This document shows positions 12,589 through 23,937 of a stretch of DNA of 64,000 bases, in pieces (positions within the stretch are counted from its first letter, which is position 1; each line of letters starts with the position of its first letter). The translations under genes were made by a program, and so were the position numbers. Below the pieces are notes generated by a model. The model did not search any database, had not been told where the DNA came from, and worked only from the letters and a program-made list of their open reading frames with translations. Origin of the DNA: Membranipora membranacea (Eukaryota > Bryozoa > Gymnolaemata > Cheilostomatida > Membraniporidae); contig OU612075.1 of NCBI GenBank assembly GCA_914767715.1, forward strand, positions 4,154,001 through 4,218,000, written 5' to 3'.

Positions 12589-12656
12589 GAGTAGGAGGTA
12601 GCTCAGTTGGTTAGAGCGCAGTGATGAAGGTTGTGGGTTCAAATCCCACTGCAGTC
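12589..12656 (+). mobile_element. tRNA-derived SINE, head only
   Basis: The tRNA-like head has an A box (TAGCTCAGTTGG) and a B box (GGTTCAAATCC). The body, present in copy B at 35,761-36,000, is missing because a deletion joins this head to sequence matching B about 36,940. Confidence 0.8.
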
Positions 12657-13632
12657 TATCATTTCTTTTAGTCGATCAGGTCATTGCGAGATATTTGACC
12701 ATACAATCCAAACTTTGTGCGCTAGCTTTCATCTATAAATGTATTAAAAAGCATAATTATCAGAGAAGGTCTACAGCGATTTAAAACTGAGGAAAGTGGA
12801 ACTAATTTCTTGTGCAAAAAACCGTGAAAATTATTGTTGCTATAAAGTGTTATGCAACAGACATCAATCATTTGATAAACGATTTCAAATTGATTTGTTG
12901 CAATTAAAATAATTATCAATTATTATTAGTATTATTATCATCCAGTGACAAAATAACCAAACACACACAGTATTATAATAAATTGTATATCACTCAATGA
13001 AGATCAGTAATGTTTATTAGGCCGTAGCAACAACAAACTTAAAACAGAATTCTACATCCAACTTGTGTTTTGCTGTTGGCTCATAAGCCCTCAAAATCAC
13101 TATCAGCTGACCAATCAGAGCCACTGTCTATCTTCTGTGCTGTACCTAAAAATACAGTAGGAACGGTTGTTATCATTTAACATCCCGCCAAGAGGATTTG
13201 TGAAAAAACTGCTGTCTCTATGGGTGCTCTCAAGACAGTTTGTAAACAACTTGCTTGCTGGAGTGCTATGGCTACAAATAGCTGATAGATATCGATTCTA
13301 CAACAACGAGTATTTGATTATTAGGTGACTCTGTCGCATTCAGCTCCGACCTGTCGGCAAAATGAGATATAAGTGACAAGGGCACATAAGCCTCTATCCA
13401 TCAATATGATGGAAGAAGACCCTCCGATATTTTTCTGCAACCCTGCATGAGAAAAGTTAGAGACTACTCAGTGTATACACTAGAACTGATATGTGTGGGA
13501 CCTAACTCCAGCAACGGCGGCAGTAGAGTAGGGATGGGAAAATTATTAGGGGTGGTATGTTTGCAGCAGCAATAATGTTCTATATATAAGAGGGATAATT
13601 GACCAATTACAGAAGTAAGGGAAGCATTATCA

Positions 13633-13763
13633 GAGGCTATATACTCGGAGCTCTATCCCCTCCGGTAGACTGAAGGTTCATTAAGTTACCTGTGGAGACA
13701 GGCTATACTCGGAGCTCTATCACCTCCGGTAGACTGAAGGTTCATTGAGTTACCTGTGGAGAA
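13633..13763. repeat. 64-bp tandem duplication
   Basis: Two units containing TACTCGGAGCTCTATC and GGTAGACTGAAGGTTCATT lie in tandem with a period of 64 bp. Copy B (about 37,995-38,055) has one unit. The repeat lies in the last intron of the DZIP1 pseudogene. Confidence 0.85.
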
Positions 13764-13868
13764 TAAAATTACGTAATGAGTTATAGAGAAATAATTATGT
13801 ATTTTAAAAAAAACAACCACCATCTTATTATAAGGAATCTTTCAAATAAACACTACAGAAATAGTTCT

Positions 13869-14032
13869 CTGATCAATATGGATGGATGGATTTATTATAA
13901 TCACTGACAAACAAGCCGTAAATTTCGGTGAAGACACTGGCACTGATAAAAAATCAGGTCTCTGCGGTAAAAGATAAAAAATTATTTTTTTTAGTATGAG
14001 AATCAGATGCCGTAAAACGCAGTATTGCTGAG
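13869..14032 (-). mobile_element. LINE 3'-end stub
   Basis: The insertion of about 160 bp is absent at the homologous site in copy B (about 38,160). It starts on the plus strand with GGATGGATGGATTTATTA, the same (ATCC)n tail and 3' UTR as the LINE at 16,112-17,175. It is a severely 5'-truncated minus-strand insertion. Confidence 0.75.
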
Positions 14033-14749
14033 GGATCACATAGCCTGCCGGATGTCACTGAATAGGAACTACTCAGTGACAAGGCACAACTAAGGAATGC
14101 AAAATGGCTCCAAATTATTGCCTTCTTTCATTTTTCCAGCATATTGGAGAACAAAAATAATGACAGTGCAGAACGAGATACATAATTTTTATATCACAAG
14201 TGCAGAGAATATACTGCCATTGACTGTAAAGTAGGGAGGGGATGACGATGACTGAAACAAAATCATGAGAAGGGGAGATAACCCACACTTGATTATGAAA
14301 ACATAAATTCTCATATTGTTTTACACCAATCATACCTTGTTTACTGGATGATGTTGACTGTAGAGTATTAGTATTAGCCGTAGAGTTGTGCCCCCATTGT
14401 TTGGAGCTGTATGTGCTTGTGTCGGCAGCTCCGGCTCTCGAGGATGTTTGAGGCATAAGCTGAGCTTCTACCGATGACAAGGAGAAATCATCGTCGTCCC
14501 TATCCATCTATAATAGAAACAGGATCAGAGGCTAATGACGGGTGAAGCTCAAATGGTACAAAGGACAAGAGCTATCTGAAGTGCCTCTACCGCTCACTGT
14601 ATGTGTGAAAAAATTGTACTTGTATATAAAACTATTCTATATCATACAAATAATAACGGCTTTAGTACAGATTTAATATACATATACAAATACAATAGAA
14701 AACAATAATATGCGTCAAAAGATTGTATGTTTCAGTACAGCTACATAAA

Positions 14750-14895
14750 TTTTCGCTCCTATTCCATTTTTGATTTCCCTTTTATTATGTGATTATTAGT
14801 AGTTATTCAACAATAAATCACTTTTTCTATCTTTTTAATTAAAAAGGGAAAGGGGGAGTAACTCCAAAATGCAGGGAAATTTGGTCAGGGAGGGT
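14750..14895. repeat. Interspersed intronic repeat with GGGAGTAACTCCAAA core
   Basis: This is one of several copies of a family of about 120-150 bp (ctattccatttttgatttcc ... caataaatcactttttctat ... gggggagtaactccaaa). Others lie at about 41,040-41,260, 41,955-42,090, 18,940-19,000 and 45,465-45,520. There is no coding frame and no clear terminal repeat. Confidence 0.65.
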
Positions 14896-15675
14896 GAGAG
14901 GGATCGAGCTTGCCTCCCTGATTTGATCAAACATCAATCAATTGTATATTACTAACATATAATATAGTAAAATATAAATATCAACTGTATGTATGTTATC
15001 TTCAAAATTTGCTAGCTTGCTCATTTCCAAACCAATCATGTATAAAGGAGGATGAGGATTGGTCTGACAGGGTTGCAATAAACTCGTGTAAATTTGTGAA
15101 AGGCGTGTGTAAATCATAAAATCTGAATGGTAAAAGACCTGAGCTATGCTACAAGATCTGATCCAATCAGCATTTTGTGTTCTAACTATCAATTATGGAA
15201 AGGTTACAGAAAAATATTTAGAGACCTGTTTCTAATTCATCTCTTTATGTCATTCGAGAGAACTGTCCCCTTATCATAACTCCAATCTCCCGAAGCCAGA
15301 CAACTCAGAGGACCATAATGAATTTAGTGAATATAATTTGATGGTGAGATATGCCATTACCATAAACATATAAGTATTTATATGTCTATGGCCATTACAC
15401 ACCTTTAGGTTCTTGTTTCTTATTAGCCGAAGCGGCCACTCCTTGCTTGGCTAATTGGTCTACAATTTTAGAGAGAGCATTTTCTAGTTTCTCTGAACAC
15501 TTTGTATTTTCTCTCCATCTTTTTTCTCTCCTGAGACAGATGCTGTGATTTACTTGACAGTTTAGATCCAGACAATCCCTCGCTCTCCTGTAAATTACAC
15601 CGAGCTTGTAGTTGATCTAACAAATGATGAAATAACACCATTATGTTAGATTTGAATAAAAAATGCAGCTATTTA

Positions 15676-15930
15676 GGAGTAGGAGGTAGCTCAGTTGGTT
15701 AGAGCGCCGTCCCTTCAGCATGCAAATGTTGAAGGTCGTGGGTTCGAATCCCACTGAAGTCTACTGACCGCTGGGGTTTGGTTGGACCCCCAGGTGTGCT
15801 CCGACCTGCGTGCAAACTGAGAGCAAATGGGCGCAGATATTGCAGCCTAGCCCCTAAGGCAACTAGTATTTCGCCGCCCATGCTTCGGGATGTGGCGTGT
15901 GATATGTCATCTGATTTTAATTGATTTTAA
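15676..15930 (+). mobile_element. tRNA-derived SINE, near full length
   Basis: The head carries an A box (TAGCTCAGTTGG) and a B box (GGTTCGAATCC). The body contains CCCCAGGTGTGCTCCGACCT and CAAACTGAGAGCAAA, shared with the copies at 21,667, 35,761 and 63,600. The tail ends in repeated ATTTTAATTG. The site in copy B (about 41,945) is empty, so this insertion followed the duplication. It is not a tRNA gene: it lacks a clean acceptor stem and has the SINE body attached. Confidence 0.88.
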
Positions 15931-16111
15931 TTAAAATTTTTGCTCTTATTCCATGTTTGTTTTCCCTTTTGTTTTGTTGTTAGTAATTATTCAACAACAA
16001 CTCCCATTTTCTATCTTTTTAAAAGGAACAGTGATCTTATAAGCTTCTATAAATTGTGGATTTCTTCCAATTAAAAACAGCCAAATTGCATTCTGATTCC
16101 GCACGCAGTGA

Positions 16112-17175
16112 GTGGATGGATGGATGGATGGATTTATTACTATCATAGACAAAAATTTGTCACGAAATACGTTGTTAATACTGACAAGAAAGAAAAACAT
16201 GGAAAAAATCAGATCTCTGTTGTATAAAAAGTTTTTAGAATAGTATATTATTAAGTGTATGTATGAGATGTCTTAAAAAGCTGTCTCTACCCCATGTACC
16301 CCGATATTTAACGGTGCGGTAGCGACCTGAGGGGCATTTAGTTAGAAAGTCATTGATAAAGTGCTCTTCATCGTGTATGTACCGTAGTCCAAGTGTCTTG
16401 ATCTGGTTGGCCACCAGAGCATCTATATCGGGGTGCTCAATCCCTAACTTGGCGGCATCTTTAAATATTTTGCGTAAGGACTTCTTGTCGCTTGCATGGA
16501 TGCTTGTAAAAATTATGGGGAGACAGTAAGTGATGAGTGATACAATAAAACTCTTGAATAACATATGAGAAAGGGGCTTTGAGCTATAGTATACAAAATT
16601 TTTCACAATATACATGCGTTGAGATGCAGTAGTCACTATGGATTGCACACGATCATGATAGCGGAGTTTATCGTCAACAGTAACACCAAGGTATTTTACT
16701 TTGTCACAAAAATCAACTTTCGTGCCGTGCCGTTAAGGATAAGAGTAGGGGTAATGGGCCTAACAAGCTGAGTAGAAAACATCATTTCTTGAGTCTTGGA
16801 GGCGTTTAACAATAGGTTTAAATCACAACATTGCTTTGAAATTCTACTAATCTCATCAAGATAGGCACTAAGATCTGATTGATTTGATATGCATCCAATT
16901 ATACAGGTGTCGTCTGCGTATTTAATGACAGTTATATTGCTCAAGTCTGAGGTAATCCTATTGGTATATATTGAAAACAAAAGTGGAGATAAACAGCAAC
17001 TTGGGGAGTGCCAGTGTTGGTTATGATGGGTTTTGAGATATTGCCATCTATTATTGTTCTTTGGGTGCGATTCGTTAGGAAGCTGTATATCCATTCAGTG
17101 ACATTGGAGTCGAGATGTGATAGTTGCGAGATTAAGTCTGGAACATGTATTGTGTTGAATGCAGAAGAAAAGTGT
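16112..17175 (-). mobile_element. 5'-truncated non-LTR retrotransposon (CR1/jockey-like RT)
   Basis: Read on the minus strand it opens inside reverse transcriptase at FSSAFNTI. It continues through a TGTPQ...CCLSPLLF block (a one-base loss breaks the frame there) and the catalytic YADD (codons at 16,909-16,920). A C-terminal region with PSGRYRTVKYRGTWGRDSF ends at a stop at 16,235, followed by a 3' UTR and an (ATCC)n tail at 16,113-16,134. The empty site is seen in copy B near 43,380. The element is dead: it lacks endonuclease and the RT N-terminus and has a frameshift. Confidence 0.88.
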
Positions 17176-18939
17176 GAGGGAGACCTGCTAGAGACTTGCT
17201 CACAAATCGCTCACTCATTGATGTAACTATCATTCTGAGTGAGTGATTTGAGAACGAATTTGGCTAATTGAAAGACCAAGCAAGTGGCCCCCAGACTAAC
17301 AATACACAGATTGATGATGATCTTATCTAAGACAGACTAAATACCTGCTGGAGTTGCTTCTCCTTATCCCTGATTTCCCTCTGATGTTGTTGTTTCATCT
17401 TCTCCATCTATTTCTGTTGTTTATTGAGGGTTTTCTGTATTTTCTTGAGCTCAGCACTCTGAGGACGCGGCGCTCCTGTGGTGACAGCCTTCTGTAATTC
17501 TCTCTCTACCTCCTGACTGTTGATCATCTCCTGTCAGTCAAACAACCCGACAGTGAAGTCGTAGTAACTTGATCATGTTTATAACCATAGACATGTTTAT
17601 TGAGAGCGATCGTCACTGACTGCCTAAAATATCGGCCGTTTACCAGAGGTGCAAGCTTAATAATCTGCACAAAGATGCTAAAACCTTGAAGGCACCAGGC
17701 GCAGTGGCTCTGTAGTCAGAACATCCTAGCCATTTGCTAACTCTGGGCCCTCAGTATTTACGTATACAAATTCATTTCAGACATTAATATAAATTTTGGG
17801 CTAGTTGTAATGTCAAATAAAATGAATGTGATTGATTATAGCATATTATATACACATTAGTGATACATAATAATCATACATTTATACTATACTGTAATAT
17901 TGTATATTATTTAGAGAATTTTGTGTCGTTGAACAAAAACAAGATCAGACGGTTAGTTTGGATATCTATCATTACATAACTTCACCAATTATGTGTTTTA
18001 AATGATAAAACGAGATTAGCAAGGAAGACCAAATTTAAAGTCTGAGAGCTTCGACTAGAAACATAGAATAGAGTTATTACACTGAAGCCCTTCATGTAGT
18101 CTGAGTACATAGACAGATAACAGACCTGCATATGCTCTATCTTTAGCTGTAGTGTCTCCTGCTGTTTGTGGAGTTGATCTCTTTTCTCTCATTTCTCTCT
18201 CCTCCTCGATATCATCTCTTATAGAAGTACCAAGGTTAGAGGGTCGGCTGTTCTTCTGAGCTGAATCCAGCGATTTCTGTGTAAATATATGTTAGAAACT
18301 TCTTTACGTTAGCCACTGGCAGCACAAACTGGGCGCTATATAGGTCAACTTTCTTTAGTTTTAATGCAAAATCCATCAGCAGGGTTTGTGTCCCCAAACA
18401 GATATCAGAAAGACCCTTCTGACCGGAGACAGAGGACATTATATTTTACTGTTGAATATCCCCATGGAAATGCACTGCTCCACTATTTACAGCATGTATT
18501 CGCTATCAGACTCATCAAATACACAAAGTGACTTCAAAAACATTCAGTCTGTCTTGACAAGCTTAGGTGATGGAAGGGGGAATCCCCCACCAACAAGGCT
18601 TGTCAAGACAAGTGACAAGCGAGAGATCATTAATGAAACATACCTACATGATCAGAATGCAGCTTCTTTTTTAGTTTTCTTTTTTTTCAAAACAAAAAAT
18701 TGGCCGCGCCACATGGCTAGGGTCAGATCACAGGCTGACAAACTAACCTGAGTAGCTCGCTGTTTCTCCTGCATCTCCCTAAGCTCAGACATGAGCATAT
18801 TCTGTATTCTGTCTATCTCCTGTTTATGTTGTGATTCTCTCAGCTCCTGCCACTCCTCTAACTTCTTCATATGCTGAGCATCTCGATCAGCTAACAGAGA
18901 CGACTCCTGACAATCAAATACAAGCTCATATGTTTCTAT

Positions 18940-19005
18940 CTTTTCAAACGTTAAGGGAAAGGGGGAGTAACTCCAAAGTGTAGGACAATTTGATCATTAT
19001 CAAGT
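18940..19005. repeat. Interspersed GGGAGTAACTCCAAA repeat, copy
   Basis: The copy holds gggaaagggggagtaactcc followed by aaagtgtaggacaatttgat. The homologous B site (about 45,470-45,520) carries a more degraded version, so the insertion predates the duplication. Confidence 0.6.
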
Positions 19006-19390
19006 TTCTCATAATGCACCGGCAATGTTGTCTAGCTACCCTTTTCTACAAGGACATTGCGCATTGGCCACCAGATACAACCTACTATTAGTATAATTTC
19101 AATCACAAAAAGGAAAAGTGTGTATGTATATTTTAGTTCCCCTTCCAGTCCTCATGCTGAGATGAATGTGAATTTAAAGTGCTAATTTAATCTACTTCTG
19201 CCAGAAGCTCCCATAAGTGAAATATGCCGCAATAATCTACAATACTGACTGACTGATATATCTGAAGAAATGTGTTGAGAATGATTAGTTCTTTTTTTAA
19301 AGTGTTGAGGCTATACTGTACTATGTAAACACAAGAATGTACACGGGTAAGTTATAAGATTGTCCTTCCATGTTTTATACCATTATAGCA

Positions 19391-19745
19391 CACTAAACAC
19401 GATACCCAAGAACTATATTATACACACTTACCCAAGCACTTTACTAAACACATATACCCGAGCGCTGAGCTCTATACACACATACCCGAGCGCTGAGCTC
19501 TATACACACATACCCGAGCGCTGAGCTCAATACACACATACCCGAGCGCTGAGCTCTATACACACATACCTGAGCACTGAGCTCTATACACACATACCTG
19601 AGCACTGCACTACTACACACACATACCTGAGCACTGTACTACTACACACACATACCTGAGCACTGTACTACTACACACACATACCTGAGCACTGTACTAC
19701 TACACACACTTACCCGGGCACCGAGCTCTATACACACATATCCGG
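19391..19745. repeat. 28-30 bp minisatellite derived from a DZIP1 splice donor
   Basis: About 12-13 tandem units of the type acacacatacccgagcgctg + agctctat run through the block, grading into a tacctgagcactgtactact variant. Read on the minus strand each unit contains the end of DZIP1 exon 6 and its donor (gagctcagcgctcgg|gtatgtgtgt). That unit occurs once at the functional gene (45,971-45,998). The rest of exon 6 is deleted here. Confidence 0.9.
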
Positions 19746-20219
19746 GCGCAAATTCGAACAAGAGGTTTCAACTGAGGGCCATTATAGGATTAGAGCACAA
19801 TCCAGCAGCATTTAGCAGTCTAATGTCAGAGGTTCCTTTGCTTGAATATATAAGTGTATATATATACATATACCCATAAAAAAACATACCAGTAAATATT
19901 CTATGGTCAGCTGTCCCATCCTAAATAGTTTCACAAAGTTAGGATCAACCAGCCACAAGTCCTAAAAAATACAATGTTTGTCTGCAATGAGTAGAAGAAA
20001 TGACGAGTTGATATATAAGTGAAAGCTCCGTACTCAGGTATATATTCAGTTTTAAAATGTTCAGTATAATCATTGAGATAGAATTCATATATATATCAGT
20101 GAGTATAATTGATACGATTAATCTGGACCATAAGGAGACATCAGCAGGAAAATCAAGACAAAAATGAAAGAAATTTGACATCGGCGTTGGAGAGACTCCT
20201 CGTTGACATTTTTTTAGAA

Positions 20220-21660
20220 AACCAATCAATCCACACAGTAATATCGCTCTAACTTGCATTGCTCCGGATTGCATCACTAATGTATTACAGCTTTGCTGCA
20301 GGAATTTATTTTTCATCCCAAGGACAACTTTGCTCTAATCTTTTATTCACTCTGATCAGAGCGAAGTTTGACTATAAAATTTAGCGAACTTACAAAATAT
20401 ATCATAGATTTCCGTATGACATCCATACAACTATTGAACGACAGCAATAACCTCCCAAGAGTTTAAGGTGTTCAATGGTGATAGTGGGGATAATTATAGG
20501 TACTGGTTATGATGATAGGTAAACTAAAACATGGTTTACAATGTTCTGAGTTCTGACATAGGTCAGCGTCCCGTAAAACTATCAAATTTAGTGTCATTCA
20601 TTTTTGATTGCATCTTTTATTCTTATAATAATAATAATATGCTGTAGTATAATCCTCTGCATAAATATTATTCTCTATACACTAAATACAATGTTATAAG
20701 GTCATAGAACTGGTCTAATAGGTTCAGAGAGTTACATAAATGTGAAACTGCAAGGTTAAAAGATAAATATGCAATTAGGAATTACGAAAGTTTGGCACTA
20801 TTCCACCTTGAGATGATCTGCTGACACTCCTCAGTCCTCAACGTGATGGAAGTCTGGTGAACAGAACATGATCTATTATCGGGCTAATACGTGTATCCAT
20901 CATAATGCATGTTAGCAATTATTTACACTGTCCAAATAGACCTTGGTGGTCCCAAGGACTTCCTAATTTGTGATAGAAGTTCAAAAATAAATTTTCCCTT
21001 ATTAAAAAATATCAGGGTAGGCGTTTTAAGACATACACCATACCACCAGAGCGGCTCACAATATCCTAACATTATTTTGGTATGTTGAATAAAAGTGACC
21101 TATCGCAGAGAATATTACTGATTGGGTGAAATGTGCTGGGTTAAGAAAATCAACATGATAAATATATAATATATTTGCTGCTTCCAAATTGAGTGCCAAA
21201 AACCAGCAATTGACCGATACATATCAGCCTGTTACTTTGTAGCCTAGTCATATTAGATGTGCATTCTGAACCCACATCTGATAGTTACCTCAATAGTTAA
21301 CTTGGTAAATACGATTTGGTTCATATCATTATTTTCACTACAGTCATTTTCCATGTGATAACTTCTCTTATTTGGATTCGAAAATCTATTCAGAGTTTCT
21401 TAGTTTTCCATTAGCCATTGGTCTCCTTGCAATTTTACAATCTGTTTTACAACTCAATCTTGTTTGAGAATGTGTCCTTGGGACTAAAGAACCTATCTAG
21501 AATGAACATGGATATATAAATGCGATAAATCCATCTTCACTCACTTATTGACCCACCATAAATATTTTGTATATTCGTGGTCAGTGCATAATATGGTGAT
21601 GGTAGGGCTGATCTCAGAATAACAAGTGTTGTTTAACTGACCAGATATGACCCCCTGCTA
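20220..21660. other. Single-copy spacer, no gene recognised
   Basis: The homology to copy B has ended. No supported exon is visible on either strand, apart from possible unrecognised 3' exons or UTR of the GPCR on the minus strand. A short (ATA)n run lies near 20,627. Confidence 0.5.
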
Positions 21661-21666
21661 TGTAGT

Positions 21667-21895
21667 AGGATTTGGCTCTGTGGGTTAGAATGCCGTTCCT
21701 TCAGCATGACAATGTTGAAGGTCGTAGGTTCAAATCTCACTGCTGTCCGCTGACTAGGGGGACTTGTTGGACCCCCAGGTGTGCTCTGACCTGCCAACAA
21801 ACTGAGAGCAAAATGGCGCAGACAATGCGGCCTAGCCCCTCTATTTTGCCACCATTCTAAGGAATGTGGTGACTGACTATACCTTGCAATTTTAA
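21667..21895 (+). mobile_element. tRNA-derived SINE, degraded
   Basis: It has a diverged A box region (ggctctgtgggttaga) and a B box (GGTTCAAATCT), then the family body (CCCCCAGGTGTGCTCTGACC ... AACTGAGAGCAAAATGGCGC). It is older than the copy at 15,676 judging by its substitutions. It abuts the donor of the last visible GPCR exon. Confidence 0.8.
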
Positions 21896-21913
21896 CCAAC
21901 ATACCTTACTCAC

Positions 21914-23194
21914 CCTGTATCCTCTGTTAAATAAGAAGTAGACAAGCGGAGTGGAGAAGCAGTTAGTTAGAACGATACCATTCAGTGTCTGAGATATAAT
22001 AAAGAGATGCCGGGGAGAGAACTCTCTCATTTGACCCGTAGTTGCTAGGATGATATGAGATAGATATGTACCAGTCCATGTAATCAATGTGACAAGGGCA
22101 TCGGCAGCAAGCATCTTAAACACCTAAAATAGAGGAAAAATATGAAGTCAAATAGTTTTGTCACCTAAATCTCCTCATCCTGCTTAATTACATTTGTTCC
22201 GCGAGCATTAAGTTACACAATAAATATCAAACTTAGATATTTCTTCTCAAACTTTTGTTTCCTAAAATAATCAACTTGAGCTTCGAATGTAAAAAAATTT
22301 AAAACTATACTCCCTATAACAAAAGATATTAAAAAGGCCAATGTTGAGAGCATTCTTCTCTACCATATAAACATTTAATACAAAAAGGCATAATATTATT
22401 TTTATATTATATTATTACGTATTGTTCCCACTTACTTTGCCTGAAGGATCGCTGGGGTCCTCGTTTCTATCCTTGAGATTATTTTCAATGTACTTTCTGT
22501 AGATGAGTTTTAATTTAATAAGTACATACATAGTAATCATAGTCAGAGATAGAGTTATATACCGCAGCGCTTCAATCACATGTGACAGACTTATATCGCT
22601 TTTTAGCAGCCGCTTTGGTTTTGGTACGCACAAAAACCTATCGCCGGCGTAGTGTGTGGTGAAAGTTACTAGACTGTCGGCGTTAATCAGCATAGACAGT
22701 GTTCACACGCTAACAGCCACTCCTATCTTATGCTTCTTGTTATACGACAGTATCTTAAGAGGATAGTAGACAGCAATGAAACGTTCCACACTGATGACAG
22801 CATTCCAAACGACACTACAGAGAAATGCTGACTCGCTGGTGAAGGCGACAAGCTTACACAGTACTGCAGAGTCGGGTAGAGGAACGTCCAGCTCTCTGAT
22901 TATAAACCTTGGAGGGCAGACTAGAGACATGAGTAGATCGCTGGCTGCCTGGTTTAACAGCTGTATCCTTGTAGATTTGTTGGAGTGTCTACCAGACCTG
23001 ATGACAGCTAGCGATATAGAGTTAAACGTCAGACCCAGTAAAGCAATAAGAGTGAAAGAAATGGACACCGCAAGCCGATCTGTGTCTGTGATCAAACTAA
23101 AACGATTTGATTTTGTACCTGTATCTGTCGTAGAAGTATTAGACCACACATCAGTGTTGAAGTTTGTCATGGTGAGATTGCCGAAATTCTCCAT
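21914..23194 (-). pseudogene. Class A (rhodopsin-like) GPCR with in-frame TGA in TM4
   Basis: Exons are 22436-23194 (253 codons) and 21914-22123, with GT/AG junctions; a further 3' exon may exist. Visible class A landmarks are: N-terminal NLT and NTS glycosylation sites; TM1 with GLTFN; TM2 LNQAASDLLM (D2.50); a TM3 cysteine and an ERF version of DRY, followed by IAVYYPL; TM6/TM7 with STPLVYF in the NPxxY place. Codon 164 (22703-22705) is TGA at the position of the nearly invariant TM4 Trp, and the frame continues open for 89 more codons. One TGG-to-TGA change explains this. The ligand is unknown. It may be a young pseudogene, a segregating null allele, or an assembly or editing issue. Confidence 0.8.
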
Positions 23195-23937
23195 TAGACT
23201 GCAGATCAACTAATAAGATAAGCGCAAAAGAATTACCGCTGCAAAGGCTAAAATCTGGATTTTATGCCTGTTGCCACTTTAGAGCACTTGTTTCATACTA
23301 GCATGTCACAGTGACCGTGAGCAGCTAGCTTTTCAGTCTGTCAATTTACAAATAAATAACAATCTGAAATGACCCAATCAGCTTCTCTTAATCATTTATA
23401 CACAGCACGATAAACATACACATTATGTTGAGTGAGCACCCAAGTAAATATCGTTGTACTTTCATGTACATATTTTAATGTTTATGTGTTTTTTTGATAG
23501 TTACTGCATAGCATATAAAGAATGACTGGCACAAAAACAGAACATCAAACATCGATTGTTGGCCATAAACAGGATGACTGCATTGTAGAAATGGGTGAAG
23601 CAGATCTAAAACCTGCCAATCTGAAGGTATCAAAAATCAATTGTTTTGGTTAGGGTTCATTGAAATGAACTCAAATTTGTTTAGGAACCCTATACTAGGC
23701 TTTAAAATCAAACCATTGCAGAACATGAACTAAATTTGCTGCAGATCATTTGCTATTTATTTATTTAGGTTTTCTTGAAATTTACAGGTTATGATAGTTG
23801 GAGAAAAGTAATTTGTTGACTATGTTTGAATGATATTGAGCCTTTGTCATTACAATAAGTCCATATTATAGTAATCGGTTATATATAATGGACGAAGAGC
23901 TTGCACCCATACCTGGATAGGATACATTGAATTGATA

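Larger units (their letters stand above)
13081..19962 (-). pseudogene. DZIP1 pseudogene fragment (copy A)
   Basis: Remnants align with functional DZIP1 exons: exon 19 (13081-13145), 18 (~14336-14511), a stub of 14 (~14578-14600), 13 (~15405-15597), 9 (~17346-17533), 8 (~18126-18277), 7 (~18748-18910) and 3 (~19876-19962). Exons 1-2 were never included because the duplication breakpoint lies between exons 2 and 3. Exons 4-6, 10-12 and 15-17 are deleted. Disabling changes include a TAG replacing a Lys-Glu region codon in exon 9 (acagaaatagatgg), a net 5-base loss in exon 8 and a 1-base insertion in exon 13. A LINE and a SINE sit in its introns. It was promoterless from the outset; exons 18 and 19 remain nearly unchanged. 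Confidence 0.9.
1..20220 (+). repeat. Segmental duplication, copy A
   Basis: The stretch matches 23553-47790 in the same orientation at high identity, from the window's first base (the true left edge may lie outside) to about 20,220, where homology stops 5' of DZIP1 exon 3. Matching blocks include the ankyrin gene, its 5' flank, a foldback hairpin and DZIP1 exons. Relative to B, copy A lacks about 33,681-34,798, 35,850-36,940, 38,695-40,933, 42,040-43,265 and 45,990-47,510. It has its own insertions: a hAT MITE, a LINE, a LINE 3' stub and a SINE. Uncollapsed haplotypes in the assembly are an alternative, but an intact GPCR-bearing spacer between the copies favours a real duplication. Confidence 0.9.

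Noticed and set aside
12589-12656. A genuine tRNA gene, because A- and B-box sequences are present
   Set aside because: The same head occurs with a shared non-tRNA body at 15,676, 21,667 and 35,761, and the acceptor stem does not close. It is a SINE head.
19391-19745. CRISPR-like array (regular repeats of about 28 bp)
   Set aside because: The repeats abut with no unique spacers, in a eukaryotic pseudogene intron; each unit is a copied splice junction.
22703-22705. TGA as selenocysteine in the GPCR
   Set aside because: The position corresponds to a conserved tryptophan in class A receptors, no redox motif is present and no SECIS-like structure was evident; a nonsense TGG-to-TGA change is simpler.
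22776-23213. 145-codon plus-strand frame
   Set aside because: It is antisense to the GPCR exon, which carries clear receptor motifs.
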